From contig JAKQEZ010000262.1 of assembly GCA_029558435.1 (NCBI GenBank), forward strand, positions 1 to 23,776: a DNA stretch of 23,776 bases. Direction: 5' to 3'. Made by a program: the position numbers and the translations under genes. This document shows positions 1 through 8,260 of this stretch, in pieces. The notes under the pieces are model-generated. The model made no database searches. It saw nothing but the letters and a program-made list of their open reading frames with translations, and was not told where the DNA came from. The stretch's first letter is position 1, and every line of letters starts with the position of its first letter. Source of the DNA: Bacteroidota bacterium. GTDB lineage: Bacteria; Bacteroidota; Bacteroidia; Flavobacteriales; Crocinitomicaceae.

Positions 1-1869
1 TGTCAAAATCAATTCATTTTCCAACTCTTGGATTTGCAATTTTGGAGCATTTGGTGGATCAATGATACGGAAACATGCATCAAACAATGCTTGTGCTTTT
101 GTATCTGCTGTTTTCATTAAATCAACTGAAGCCATTAAATCACCACCTGCAGCACGACCATAAACGATACCAACTGTAATGTTATTACTTGCACCTGGAA
201 CCAATGTAAATGGACCAGCTGACTGCACAAAACGTCTATCACCAACAGCATTACCTGCAGATGCTTCTGTCCATGGAGTTGAGTTTCCTGGATCAACACC
301 TGCTGTTCCCCAATGCAATGGGTCAGAGTCACCTGGGAATACATAGTCAGTTAATATTGAACCTCCAGCACCTGTTCCACCAAATGTAATGTTAGAACCA
401 TCAGCCCAGCTACCCGACATAAAGTTATAATATTGGTTAGCTACAGAAGGGTCTGTATATGGATAAGAAGCGGCATTTGTAAAGTAAGTGAATCGACGCA
501 TACCAAAACGCTCATTGTCAATAACTCCATCACCATAACCAGTACCTATCCCATTATAAACAATACCTTTATTTAAAATTGCATCACTCACTGTTGGAGT
601 AATCCAAGATTGTGTAGTTGCATCCCAAACTGGACCTGGGTTATCCATATTATCTGGATCTTGGTAAGGGCCTTCAAAGAAGTCAACACCAATTGCAGGC
701 GGATTTTGACCATATCCAATTTGTGAACCGTTGGTTACGTCATTTGGTGTACCATTATAACAGTAACCTAAACCACGAGAAACGTCACAACCAACATAGT
801 CGTCACCAGAATAACCTAAATCTGGGTCAACATATTGAGAGAAGAATGTATTTGTCAATGTTTGAGTTGAACGGTTAATTAACTCGTAGTTATAGAAAGT
901 CATACGGTTAATTTCGTCAGAAGTAGCAAAAGCAAAAGCTTGTGCACGGATTTCCATACCAATTGGTTCACCTTGAGATTCAGTGTGAACATTTCCTTTA
1001 TCGTTGAATACAAACCATACAGTTTGGTCACCAAATAAAGTTACACGACGGTCAACACCACATTGTACATCATCTCTTCCTAAGATATCGTCATACCAAG
1101 GATAATCCCCATCATCCATTGGGTTATAAATTTGGTCAGCATTTCTATCGTAGAAAGGAGCCAAATAATAATCTTGGAATAAACTTGGGTCTCCGTGAGC
1201 TGGCCATTCTGTGATTGCAGCTAATTCAGCGTTAGTTGGCAATGATTCTTCACCAATTAAATCACATGCTCCTGGCGCTTTATTTGGGTCAATACAAGAT
1301 TCCCACCAAATGCTAAAGCGAATAACTGATGCTTTATTGATTGGGAAGAATTTATCGTATTTTGCACACTGGTCACCCGAAATATTACCATCACCATAAG
1401 GACGAATTGTATTATCTCCTACAGGATTCAACGGGTTGTAGTTTACATTTGGAGCATAAGGAATGGTTACAGTTAAAGGACCACCCCAAAAGTCGTTACC
1501 AACTTGACGGAAACGTACAGCTGCTAATTTCAACTGACCGTTTTGGTCACGTCCACCCATCCAAAGAGCAGCTGCGAAAATTGCTTTTGCACCACCACCT
1601 TTAGGAACTTCATATCCTGCTACACTTTTTTGTTCGTCTTCAAACAAACGTCCACCCATTTGTAACAATGCTGAAACGTCGTTGAAATCAAGGATATACT
1701 TTTTTACAGCAGGAGCACATGCAGCGCCTTTTTCACTGTTAGAAGGTTTTACCTTGTCGTTACCTTTAGGTTGAACATTACTGCTTCCTGTGTACAAATA
1801 CGCCAGGGACATATTAGAGAACAAGGTAAAAGTTCCCAATACTAAAGCAGATTTTATTATTCTTTTCAT
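1..1869 (-). CDS. Large secreted surface protein, C-terminus missing (partial at window edge)
   Basis: On the minus strand the frame is open from an ATG at 1869-1867 to the first base, giving 623 codons with no stop; the gene continues beyond the window. It begins with a basic, hydrophobic signal peptide (MKRIIKSALVLGTF..., likely cut after the Ala-Leu-Ala-like end near residue 23). Around residues 85-135 it has an 'AALWMGG...RFRQVGNDFWGGPL' block, resembling the 'LWIGG...DFWPGPL' segment I recall from many T9SS-exported Bacteroidota proteins (recall, unverified). Residues 241-252 (Asp241, Asn243, Asp245, Asp252) look like a calcium-binding loop. The rest is rich in Gly, Asn, Asp and aromatics, typical of extracellular beta proteins. 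It starts 20 bases after the TonB-dependent receptor stop, so it is probably co-transcribed and a surface partner of that receptor. It is not a recognisable SusD. A T9SS sorting domain would lie in the missing C-terminus. The gene is certain; the role is inferred. Confidence 0.9.
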   Translation of the reverse strand, partial: MKRIIKSALVLGTFTLFSNMSLAYLYTGSSNVQPKGNDKVKPSNSEKGAACAPAVKKYILDFNDVSALLQMGGRLFEDEQKSVAGYEVPKGGGAKAIFAAALWMGGRDQNGQLKLAAVRFRQVGNDFWGGPLTVTIPYAPNVNYNPLNPVGDNTIRPYGDGNISGDQCAKYDKFFPINKASVIRFSIWWESCIDPNKAPGACDLIGEESLPTNAELAAITEWPAHGDPSLFQDYYLAPFYDRNADQIYNPMDDGDYPWYDDILGRDDVQCGVDRRVTLFGDQTVWFVFNDKGNVHTESQGEPIGMEIRAQAFAFATSDEINRMTFYNYELINRSTQTLTNTFFSQYVDPDLGYSGDDYVGCDVSRGLGYCYNGTPNDVTNGSQIGYGQNPPAIGVDFFEGPYQDPDNMDNPGPVWDATTQSWITPTVSDAILNKGIVYNGIGTGYGDGVIDNERFGMRRFTYFTNAASYPYTDPSVANQYYNFMSGSWADGSNITFGGTGAGGSILTDYVFPGDSDPLHWGTAGVDPGNSTPWTEASAGNAVGDRRFVQSAGPFTLVPGASNNITVGIVYGRAAGGDLMASVDLMKTADTKAQALFDACFRIIDPPNAPKLQIQELENELILT

Positions 1870-1889
1870 ATCTTCTTTGTTAGTATGAA

Positions 1890-4800
1890 TTAAAAGTCGA
1901 ATTTAATACCCAAACGAATAGTTCTTGGTGCACTAATGTTATATGGGTTTTGAATCTTCATCAAGTAGTAATTTCTAAATGAAGCTTCGTCAGTTTGATT
2001 TTGAATAGAAGTTTGGCTGCTTGCTGCTTCTAAGTAACCATCATCATTCCAGTTACCTGTTGCGCGGTAAACAGACAAGATGTTCTTTTGGTTCAACAAG
2101 TTTGTAACACGTAAATATACATTTAAATATGTCGTACGTTTTTTGTCTTCTTTTTTACCTACTTCAAACTCAAATGTTCTATCCAATTGGATATCCAATC
2201 TGTAAGACCAAGGTAAACGTGAACCGTTAGTTGTTCCATCCAAACCAGAAGCTTGAGGCGAGAACATACCTTCATTTACGATATCTAATTTTTTAGAATA
2301 TGGGTTACCAGAATAGATGTTAGCCATAATGTTCAATCCCATATTTCCAAATACTTCGTAGTTTTTAATACGTGGACCGTTATAATCTTTACCTGTACCG
2401 TATCTATAGTCAAAAGAGATAGCAAACGCATGACGTTGGTCAAATGAGTAAGGGAAGATTGCACGTAAGTTAGGTAAACCTGCGTTAATCAAACCTGCCA
2501 TTGAAGTTGCATCAGAACCAGTACCATCAGCAAACTGTAAGGTATATGCTGCAGTCATACGGATATTTCCTGTTCTTCTTAAGTCATAAGCAACAGTCAA
2601 ACCTTTTACTGTACCAAAGTCGATGTTACCAAAAGTTTTGTAAGTTGCTGGATAAGCTTCAACAACGTTAATCAACTGTACGTTATCTCTTTGTTCACGA
2701 TAGAAAGCAGAGATTTTCAAAGAAGAAGTTCTTGTCAACACTTGTTGGAAACCTAATTCGTAATCGATTGTTTTTTCAGGCTTCAAGTTAGAGTTGTTAA
2801 TAATCTCACTTCTTGTTTGAATGAATTGGTATTCATAAGGATCAAAACGTACACCTGTTGTAGGGCGTTTTGTTAAGATGTCATAGTGAGCAAAGAATGA
2901 AGATTCTTCAGACACTGGGAAAGAGAATGCGATACGAGGCATTACGCTCACTTGTGCTTTGTAATCTTTAAATGCGCTACTTGAAATTGTAGTTTTTCCA
3001 GCATCTGCTAACCAAGGAGCGATACCGTTTGCACCACGCAATACAGCAGGGTCTTCAACTTGATCACCATTTGCATTGTACCAAACATCACCATTTCTAA
3101 ATCCATTGATTTGAGTTGGTGCAGCAACATCATCAACATATACTGTATAGTCATCTCCGATCGAAGTAGGTACATTTACCCAGCTATAATCAGTACTGTT
3201 CATTTTAGCTCTTGCTTCACCTGCAGTTAATGCTGAATGGAATAAATATTTATCCTTCAAAACTGGTTGGTTAGCATCAAATACGTCAACACGAACCCCA
3301 ACGTTGAATACTAAGTCACGGAATGCAAATTTATCCATGATGTATCCAGAAATATAAGTTGGAGAGAATGCTCCTACAAAACGTTTGTAGTTACCATTTT
3401 CATCAAACTCATTGAAATATTTATCAATATCTGTTCTTCCTTTTACTTTATTTCCTGCATGGTCATAACCATAATAAGAAACATAAGACTTTCCGTTATT
3501 CAACAATTCGTCTGGTGCAAACATTCCAAAATTCAAACGACTTGGATCCATTGCGTCAATTTGAATGTAGTCATTACCACCTGGATCTAAACCTAATTCT
3601 TTACGAACGTTGTAGTCAAAGAATGATTGGTAATCTACTTGACCACCAGAAGCACCACTTTGTGCACCTCCAAATTGACCATTGTGATTATGTGCATAAC
3701 CCGTATTCAAACGGTTGTAATAGATTTTTTGGAAACCTGCTTCTTGAGAGATAGTAGGATTTGGGTCGTTTTTATCGATCTCAGAAATATGGCTATTAGC
3801 TAACAAACGAGCCAACGACCACAATCCGATAGGTCCGTTATCACCAGAGCTCCATCCTCTATCCGTTCTTTGTTCGTACTCAAATCCTAAAGAGATAGAG
3901 TGGTCACCAACGTTGATAGATCCTGAACCAGTAACACGTAACTGATTGTTTTCTGAAATTCCGAAACCATTATAAGGTGTTCCGATGTTGTTCCAAATTT
4001 GGTAAACTGAAATTGGCGCATCTCCATTCAACAAGGCATTTCCTTGTCTTAATTGATTGAAGTTAGCCGCAGAACCAAATAAATCATAGTATTGGCTTGT
4101 TAACGCCGTTAAACCAGGGTTGGTTTCAGAACCTGTAAATGTAACACCATTTTGGAATGGCACCTCTTGGTTTACATAAGCATTCAAGCTATCAACAAAA
4201 ACGAAAGATGTATCAAAACGAGATGTAAATGTTCCAACATGTCCATAGTTAAACATATTGAAACCATGTTTTGGGTCATACGATTTTGAACGTGATTGAG
4301 AGTAGTCAAACATCAACGAGTAAAAAGCAGATTTCACTTTTGATGCAGAACCTTCTCTTTTATTTGAGAAACGTTGAGACAAACGTCCAAACACCCTCCA
4401 GTCTAAGTTTTTACCTCTACCAAAGTTTTGGAAGTTCAACAATGAACTAGTTCTATCGTATAAACTTCTATCATAGTAGTTCATAGACCCACCGAAAGAC
4501 AAGTTTACAGATGGCCCTGTATTTACGTCAATTTTTGCTTGTGCAGATACGTTTTGGCTTCTTGCATTCATTCTCCACTTTGTTTTTTCGAAATCGTTTT
4601 CTTTTAACAAAGTAGCGCGATAGAATGTACCATCACCATTTGCATTCATCACTAAAGGATATTGCAACAATGAATCTCTAATTTCTTTTTTAACACGGTA
4701 GCTACCTCCATTTAAAGGACGGTTATCCAATTCATTCAAGTAGTTTGCAGATAACAAGAATCCCATAATAGGTTTTGTTTTTGCACCTGTTGAATCTTTT

Positions 4801-5654
4801 TTCATGAATAAAGGACCAGAGATCATCCCTTCAACTAAGTTGTAGGCATATTTATCCAAACCAAAAACTTTTCCGTCATAACCGTCTTTGTCTTTACCTT
4901 TAATGTAAAAACCAGAAGATACAGCCTCGATACTTCCAAAGAATTTTGAAGAAGGTCCTCTTGTTGTTACAGAGATAACCCCACCGGTAACGTCACCATA
5001 GTTAGCAGGTAAACCACCTGTGATTACCGATACCTCTTCGATTGCTGATTTTGGCAAGTTGGAAGATCCTCGTACTTTAATACCGTCAATATAGTAATAC
5101 GTAGCATCTGAACGAGAACCACGAACACTAATTGCACCACTTCCTTCATCTGTATTTACACCACCAACTGTTTGTGCAACACCAGCAGCAGAACGAACTG
5201 GTAAACGAGAAATATCCTCAGCAGTAATTGTTGAACCTGATGCACCACCATCTTTATTAATAAGTGGTACTTTGTAGGCAACTACTACTAATTCTTCGAT
5301 GTTTTGAACATCTTTAGGCTTAGATATTTCCGTATTATCCAAGAAAGTAATTTTATCAGCATTTACAATTACACCACGAATTGCAGTAGGCTGATATCCA
5401 TCTCCCTCGTTTCTTACTTCCACATCGTAAGAACCTGGTGCAATCGAGTTGATTTGGAATTTTCCATCATCATCCGTATTGGCACCCCCTTTTACCGTTC
5501 CATCTTGCAAGAGTAACACTTTTGCAAAACCAATTGGCCCTCTTGTTTCACCATCAATAACAGACCCTCTAATAGTTCCCAAACCTGATTGAGAAAAAGA
5601 GTATGCTACTGATAATAAAACACTTAAAATTACTAAATGTAAATTTTTCAACAT
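1890..5654 (-). CDS. TonB-dependent outer-membrane receptor with carboxypeptidase-regulatory-like N-terminal domain
   Basis: 1,254 residues from the ATG at 5654. A GTG two codons upstream is in frame, but the ATG directly precedes a clean signal peptide (MLKNLHLVILSVLLSVAYSFSQ). Residues about 25-115 form a CarboxypepD_reg-like beta-sandwich (GTIRGSVIDGETRGPIGFAKV, then DDDGKFQINSIAPGSYDVEV). Residues about 130-235 are the plug domain, with ISRLPVRSAAGVAQTVGG, ISVRGSRSDATYYYIDGIKV and the plug-end GGVISVTTRGPS. The remainder is a long beta-barrel with many aromatic turns, ending in the outer-membrane beta-signal IRLGIKFDF with a terminal Phe. Such receptors take up substrates across the outer membrane using TonB-ExbBD energy. 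No SusD gene follows; the downstream partner is the large secreted protein at the left edge. Substrate cannot be told from sequence. At 1,254 residues it is large for the family, as expected with the extra N-terminal domain. Confidence 0.95.
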   Translation of the reverse strand: MLKNLHLVILSVLLSVAYSFSQSGLGTIRGSVIDGETRGPIGFAKVLLLQDGTVKGGANTDDDGKFQINSIAPGSYDVEVRNEGDGYQPTAIRGVIVNADKITFLDNTEISKPKDVQNIEELVVVAYKVPLINKDGGASGSTITAEDISRLPVRSAAGVAQTVGGVNTDEGSGAISVRGSRSDATYYYIDGIKVRGSSNLPKSAIEEVSVITGGLPANYGDVTGGVISVTTRGPSSKFFGSIEAVSSGFYIKGKDKDGYDGKVFGLDKYAYNLVEGMISGPLFMKKDSTGAKTKPIMGFLLSANYLNELDNRPLNGGSYRVKKEIRDSLLQYPLVMNANGDGTFYRATLLKENDFEKTKWRMNARSQNVSAQAKIDVNTGPSVNLSFGGSMNYYDRSLYDRTSSLLNFQNFGRGKNLDWRVFGRLSQRFSNKREGSASKVKSAFYSLMFDYSQSRSKSYDPKHGFNMFNYGHVGTFTSRFDTSFVFVDSLNAYVNQEVPFQNGVTFTGSETNPGLTALTSQYYDLFGSAANFNQLRQGNALLNGDAPISVYQIWNNIGTPYNGFGISENNQLRVTGSGSINVGDHSISLGFEYEQRTDRGWSSGDNGPIGLWSLARLLANSHISEIDKNDPNPTISQEAGFQKIYYNRLNTGYAHNHNGQFGGAQSGASGGQVDYQSFFDYNVRKELGLDPGGNDYIQIDAMDPSRLNFGMFAPDELLNNGKSYVSYYGYDHAGNKVKGRTDIDKYFNEFDENGNYKRFVGAFSPTYISGYIMDKFAFRDLVFNVGVRVDVFDANQPVLKDKYLFHSALTAGEARAKMNSTDYSWVNVPTSIGDDYTVYVDDVAAPTQINGFRNGDVWYNANGDQVEDPAVLRGANGIAPWLADAGKTTISSSAFKDYKAQVSVMPRIAFSFPVSEESSFFAHYDILTKRPTTGVRFDPYEYQFIQTRSEIINNSNLKPEKTIDYELGFQQVLTRTSSLKISAFYREQRDNVQLINVVEAYPATYKTFGNIDFGTVKGLTVAYDLRRTGNIRMTAAYTLQFADGTGSDATSMAGLINAGLPNLRAIFPYSFDQRHAFAISFDYRYGTGKDYNGPRIKNYEVFGNMGLNIMANIYSGNPYSKKLDIVNEGMFSPQASGLDGTTNGSRLPWSYRLDIQLDRTFEFEVGKKEDKKRTTYLNVYLRVTNLLNQKNILSVYRATGNWNDDGYLEAASSQTSIQNQTDEASFRNYYLMKIQNPYNISAPRTIRLGIKFDF

Positions 5655-5740
5655 AAGCACAGATTATTATTTAACTTATTATCTACAAAACAAAGCGGTA
5701 AATATATAAATATTAATTCGACATATACCTCTTCATTCCA

Positions 5741-5756
5741 AAAAAATTAATTTTTT
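5741..5756. repeat. 16-base perfect AT palindrome
   Basis: AAAAAATTAATTTTTT equals its own reverse complement. It lies in the leader of the TonB-dependent receptor gene, about 85 bases before its ATG. It could be a protein-binding site or merely reflect the very AT-rich composition; no loop is present, so it is not a good RNA hairpin. Confidence 0.45.
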
Positions 5757-5779
5757 GTTAAATTAACTTTCCTTAACAA
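5755..5779. promoter_or_regulatory. Inverted repeat TTGTTAA-N11-TTAACAA, candidate operator or leader hairpin
   Basis: Two exact 7-base arms (5755-5761 and 5773-5779) separated by 11 bases. The right arm overlaps the candidate -7 element (5777-5784) of the minus-strand receptor promoter, so the repeat covers the expected transcription start. That placement would suit a repressor site, or a hairpin at the 5' end of the transcript. Arms are AT-rich in an AT-rich region, so chance is possible. Confidence 0.35.
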
Positions 5780-5784
5780 ATGTA
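5777..5784 (-). promoter_or_regulatory. Candidate Bacteroidota -7 promoter element for the TonB-dependent receptor
   Basis: Read on the minus strand this is TACATTTG, an exact match to the TAnnTTTG consensus of Bacteroidota housekeeping promoters. The expected -33 TTTG is not visible about 20 bases upstream (only an A/T run), so the assignment rests on one element. It would give a leader of roughly 115 bases. Confidence 0.45.
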
Positions 5785-5962
5785 GAATAAAAGTTTTGAA
5801 ATAAAAAAATACACTTCTTTAAACACTTGTTTTTTAGCGCAATTTAGCCTACTTTAATTTAAAAATACCTTGCTTTAAAAATTAATTTAAAACAGCTCAC
5901 TAAAAAAAATATACATTTAAAGTATTTTTTAATTTTTAAAGAAAAAAATTAGTTTTACAAAC

Positions 5963-6595
5963 GTGTTTTATTTAAAAAATATAAAAATTGGTGACAGCAC
6001 CCTGTATTTCATTCGTTTCGATGAGTACAACATCAATGATTACACCTATTTATTAACAAATGATGAGCAATTTAAACTTTCCACTTTTAAAAGTGAGAAA
6101 AGAAAAAAGGAATTTGTTGCGACAAGGATTTTAAAAACTACACTATTTAAAAATACTCCAATTTATTATTTATCCACAGGAGCTCCTTATTTTAAAAATT
6201 CGACCAATCATATTTCAATTAGCCACTGCGATAATTGGGTTGTATTTGCTGTTTGCAACTGCTATAAAATTGGAGTAGATATTGAACCTATAAGCAGTAA
6301 AGCACAACGACTACACCAAAAATTTTTGAACGAAAGTGAAATTGCACTTTTAGACACATCCAACATTGAACTTATGTCAAAAGCATGGTCGTGCAAAGAA
6401 GCACTCTATAAATTAAGCACTAAAGAAGGAATTATTTTTAAAAAAGACCTCTTAATAACAGATTTTGATAAAAAAAACACATTCAACTGTAAGGTTTTAG
6501 AAGAAAACAAAAGTTTTTCTGTACATTTGAGTGCAAGTATCATTGATGGATACATTGTTACAATAAATACATCGCCACTTTATGAAAATCATTGA
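5963..6595 (+). CDS. 4'-phosphopantetheinyl transferase superfamily protein (Sfp-type)
   Basis: 210 residues, the usual size for compact Bacteroidota members. Family enzymes move the phosphopantetheine arm of coenzyme A to a serine of an acyl or peptidyl carrier protein. The diagnostic motifs are present: ISISHCD at 84-90, the magnesium-binding GVDIE at 104-108 and WSCKEALYK at 142-150 (catalytic Glu and Lys). The start is GTG at 5963; no in-frame ATG occurs before the motifs, and the GTG gives the N-terminal FYLKNIKI strand expected for the family. The stop lies inside the next gene (14-base overlap), so translation of the two is probably coupled. Carrier-protein target (fatty acid ACP or a secondary-metabolite carrier) is unknown; no carrier or synthase gene is nearby. 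Confidence 0.9.
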   Translation: MFYLKNIKIGDSTLYFIRFDEYNINDYTYLLTNDEQFKLSTFKSEKRKKEFVATRILKTTLFKNTPIYYLSTGAPYFKNSTNHISISHCDNWVVFAVCNCYKIGVDIEPISSKAQRLHQKFLNESEIALLDTSNIELMSKAWSCKEALYKLSTKEGIIFKKDLLITDFDKKNTFNCKVLEENKSFSVHLSASIIDGYIVTINTSPLYENH

Positions 6596-7307
6596 TTCTA
6601 TTATTGACCAACAAAAAATTGCTGTTTTGATTGACCCTGAAAAATGTCAATCCATAGCATATATCGAGCAATTAATTGAAAAAATTCATTTTAGTGGTGT
6701 TGATTTTATATTTATTGGAGGCAGCACGGTGAGCGAAAAAGAATTTAACCAAACGATAGCTGCATTAAAAAAATTAGCACGAATCCCAATAATTATTTTT
6801 CCAGGTTCTTCTAGTCAGGTATCACCATTGGCAGATGCTATCTTGTTGTTAAACTTAATTTCTGGTAGAAATGCTGATTTTTTGATTACCCATCACGTGC
6901 AAGCAGCACAAAAAATTGTTGACGCTGGATTGGAAGTTATTTCAACCTCTTATTTATTGATTGATGGCGGCAGTCATTCATCAGTTGCTTATGTTAGCCA
7001 GACGACACCAATTCCTCAACACCAACTATCTATTGCTACGCAAACAGCTTTGGCAGGAAAATTAATTGGCCACCAACTGGTATTTATGGATGCTGGAAGT
7101 GGTGCAAAAAATTGCGTATCAACAGAAATGGTAAAAGCAGTAAAACAATTGAATCAACCGTTAATTATTGGGGGTGGTATCCGTTCAACCAGTCAAATCA
7201 AACAACTTTTTGATGCAGGCGCCAACGTGGTGGTAATTGGTAATAAAATAGAAGAAGACATTGACTTTTTATTGGATCTTCGAGAAATTACACAACAAGT
7301 CAAGTGA
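6582..7307 (+). CDS. Geranylgeranylglyceryl / heptaprenylglyceryl phosphate synthase family protein
   Basis: 241-residue TIM-barrel prenyltransferase. Family members join sn-glycerol-1-phosphate to a polyprenyl diphosphate, making an ether lipid precursor; archaea use this for membrane lipids, and a subset of Bacteroidota carry a homologue. Visible motifs: DPEK at 18-21, GGS at 46-48, FPGSSSQV at 73-80 followed by NLISGRN at 91-97, DAGSGA at 170-175, and the phosphate-binding GGGIRS (197-202) and GN (220-221) near the C-terminus. Length fits. It overlaps the phosphopantetheinyl transferase by 14 bases. The polyprenyl chain length and the physiological product are not predictable here. The stop is 14 bases from the end of the convergent dehydrogenase. 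Confidence 0.92.
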   Translation: MKIIDSIIDQQKIAVLIDPEKCQSIAYIEQLIEKIHFSGVDFIFIGGSTVSEKEFNQTIAALKKLARIPIIIFPGSSSQVSPLADAILLLNLISGRNADFLITHHVQAAQKIVDAGLEVISTSYLLIDGGSHSSVAYVSQTTPIPQHQLSIATQTALAGKLIGHQLVFMDAGSGAKNCVSTEMVKAVKQLNQPLIIGGGIRSTSQIKQLFDAGANVVVIGNKIEEDIDFLLDLREITQQVK

Positions 7308-7321
7308 TAGAAATTGGATGA

Positions 7322-8260
7322 TTAAAAATAAGCCGCTTCTATTTTATCGGCCAACACATCGCTTAATTTGAAATAACTTTCAACTGTCCATCCACCCACA
7401 TGTGGCGACAATAGCACTTTATCACTTTCAAGCAATTCTTTAAAAGTAGGTGGAATTTCGTTTCCAAAAATATTTTCAAAACTTGCGCTTTCAAATTCCA
7501 ATACGTCCAAAACAGCCCCTTTTACTTTTCCATCGTTGATCGCTTTGTTAAGCGCCTCAATTTTTACAATTTTTCCTCTTGATAAGTTAATTAAGTAAAA
7601 CGGATGTTTCACTTTTGAAAAAAAGTCTGCATTTGCCCAAAAAAGTGTTTCTTCGTTTTGAGGTATGTGAAAACTAATGATTTCTGCTTGCTCGTATAAT
7701 TGTTCGAGAGTACATTCTTCTACCAATCCATTAGCAAATCCTGTTTTGTATTTATCATAAGCAAGCACACGGCAATTGAATCCAGATAGGAGTTTTGCAA
7801 AAGCACTTCCATTATGTCCGTAGCCAATAATTCCGACCGTTTTACCGGTTAATTCAACGCCTCTATTGCCTTCCCTATCCCAAATTCCTTTTCTAATTTC
7901 AGCATCCCCTTTTTTTAATTGATTGAAGAGTGCTAAAATCATCCCCAAGGCATGTTCGGCAACGGCGGTGCAATTTCCTTCAGGCGCGTTGAACAATTGG
8001 ATGTTTCTTTGTTCACAATAGTCGCAATCAATATTTTCCATTCCTGCGCCTGAACGAGCAATAAATTGTAGTTGTGGAGCAAAATCCAACAAAGCGGCAT
8101 CCATGCGAAAACGGGAACGAATCACAATACCATCCGTATCGTTTAATTCTTGTTGAATTGCTTCTTTACTTAGTTTACTAGCATCTTTGCAAAAAACACC
8201 TTTTGCCTCTAATCGCTGTTGGAGAATCGAATGAACCGTGTCGATAAATAAAACTTTCAT
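7322..8260 (-). CDS. D-isomer-specific 2-hydroxyacid dehydrogenase (phosphoglycerate dehydrogenase-like)
   Basis: 312 residues. NAD-dependent oxidation or reduction at a 2-hydroxy/2-keto acid is the family reaction. The Rossmann nucleotide motif GYGHNG is at 146-151 (GKTVGIIGYGHNGSAFAKL), with Asp169 (LAYDKYK) suited to bind the NAD ribose. The catalytic residues are in place: Arg228 (NLSRGKIV), Glu257 (LDVLEFE) and His287 (LLSPHVGG). The substrate-binding RSGAGMENID loop is at 69-78. There is no ACT regulatory domain, so it is shorter than classic SerA; serine synthesis is possible but not shown. The ATG overlaps the last base of the mgtE stop (TAATG), indicating a translationally coupled operon with mgtE. 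Confidence 0.92.
   Translation of the reverse strand: MKVLFIDTVHSILQQRLEAKGVFCKDASKLSKEAIQQELNDTDGIVIRSRFRMDAALLDFAPQLQFIARSGAGMENIDCDYCEQRNIQLFNAPEGNCTAVAEHALGMILALFNQLKKGDAEIRKGIWDREGNRGVELTGKTVGIIGYGHNGSAFAKLLSGFNCRVLAYDKYKTGFANGLVEECTLEQLYEQAEIISFHIPQNEETLFWANADFFSKVKHPFYLINLSRGKIVKIEALNKAINDGKVKGAVLDVLEFESASFENIFGNEIPPTFKELLESDKVLLSPHVGGWTVESYFKLSDVLADKIEAAYF

Larger units (their letters stand above)
5655..5962. other. AT-rich divergent intergenic region
   Basis: 308 bases between the divergent TonB-dependent receptor and phosphopantetheinyl transferase genes. It is extremely AT-rich with many short A and T runs and TTTAAA motifs. It holds a candidate minus-strand promoter (5777-5784), an inverted repeat (5755-5779) and a 16-base perfect palindrome (5741-5756). 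I could not find a convincing TAnnTTTG element for the plus-strand gene. No small gene or RNA is recognisable. Confidence 0.6.

Noticed and set aside
135..1604. Short open frames at 135-344 (minus) and 618-878, 1211-1399 and 1341-1604 (plus)
   Set aside because: All lie within the long minus-strand frame from 1869 to the window edge, are low-complexity or unlike known proteins, and have no promoter or partner; they are shadows of that gene.
5890..5962. Plus-strand promoter for the phosphopantetheinyl transferase
   Set aside because: Near matches such as TATTTTTT are expected by chance in this AT-rich sequence, and none has a TTTG at proper distance.
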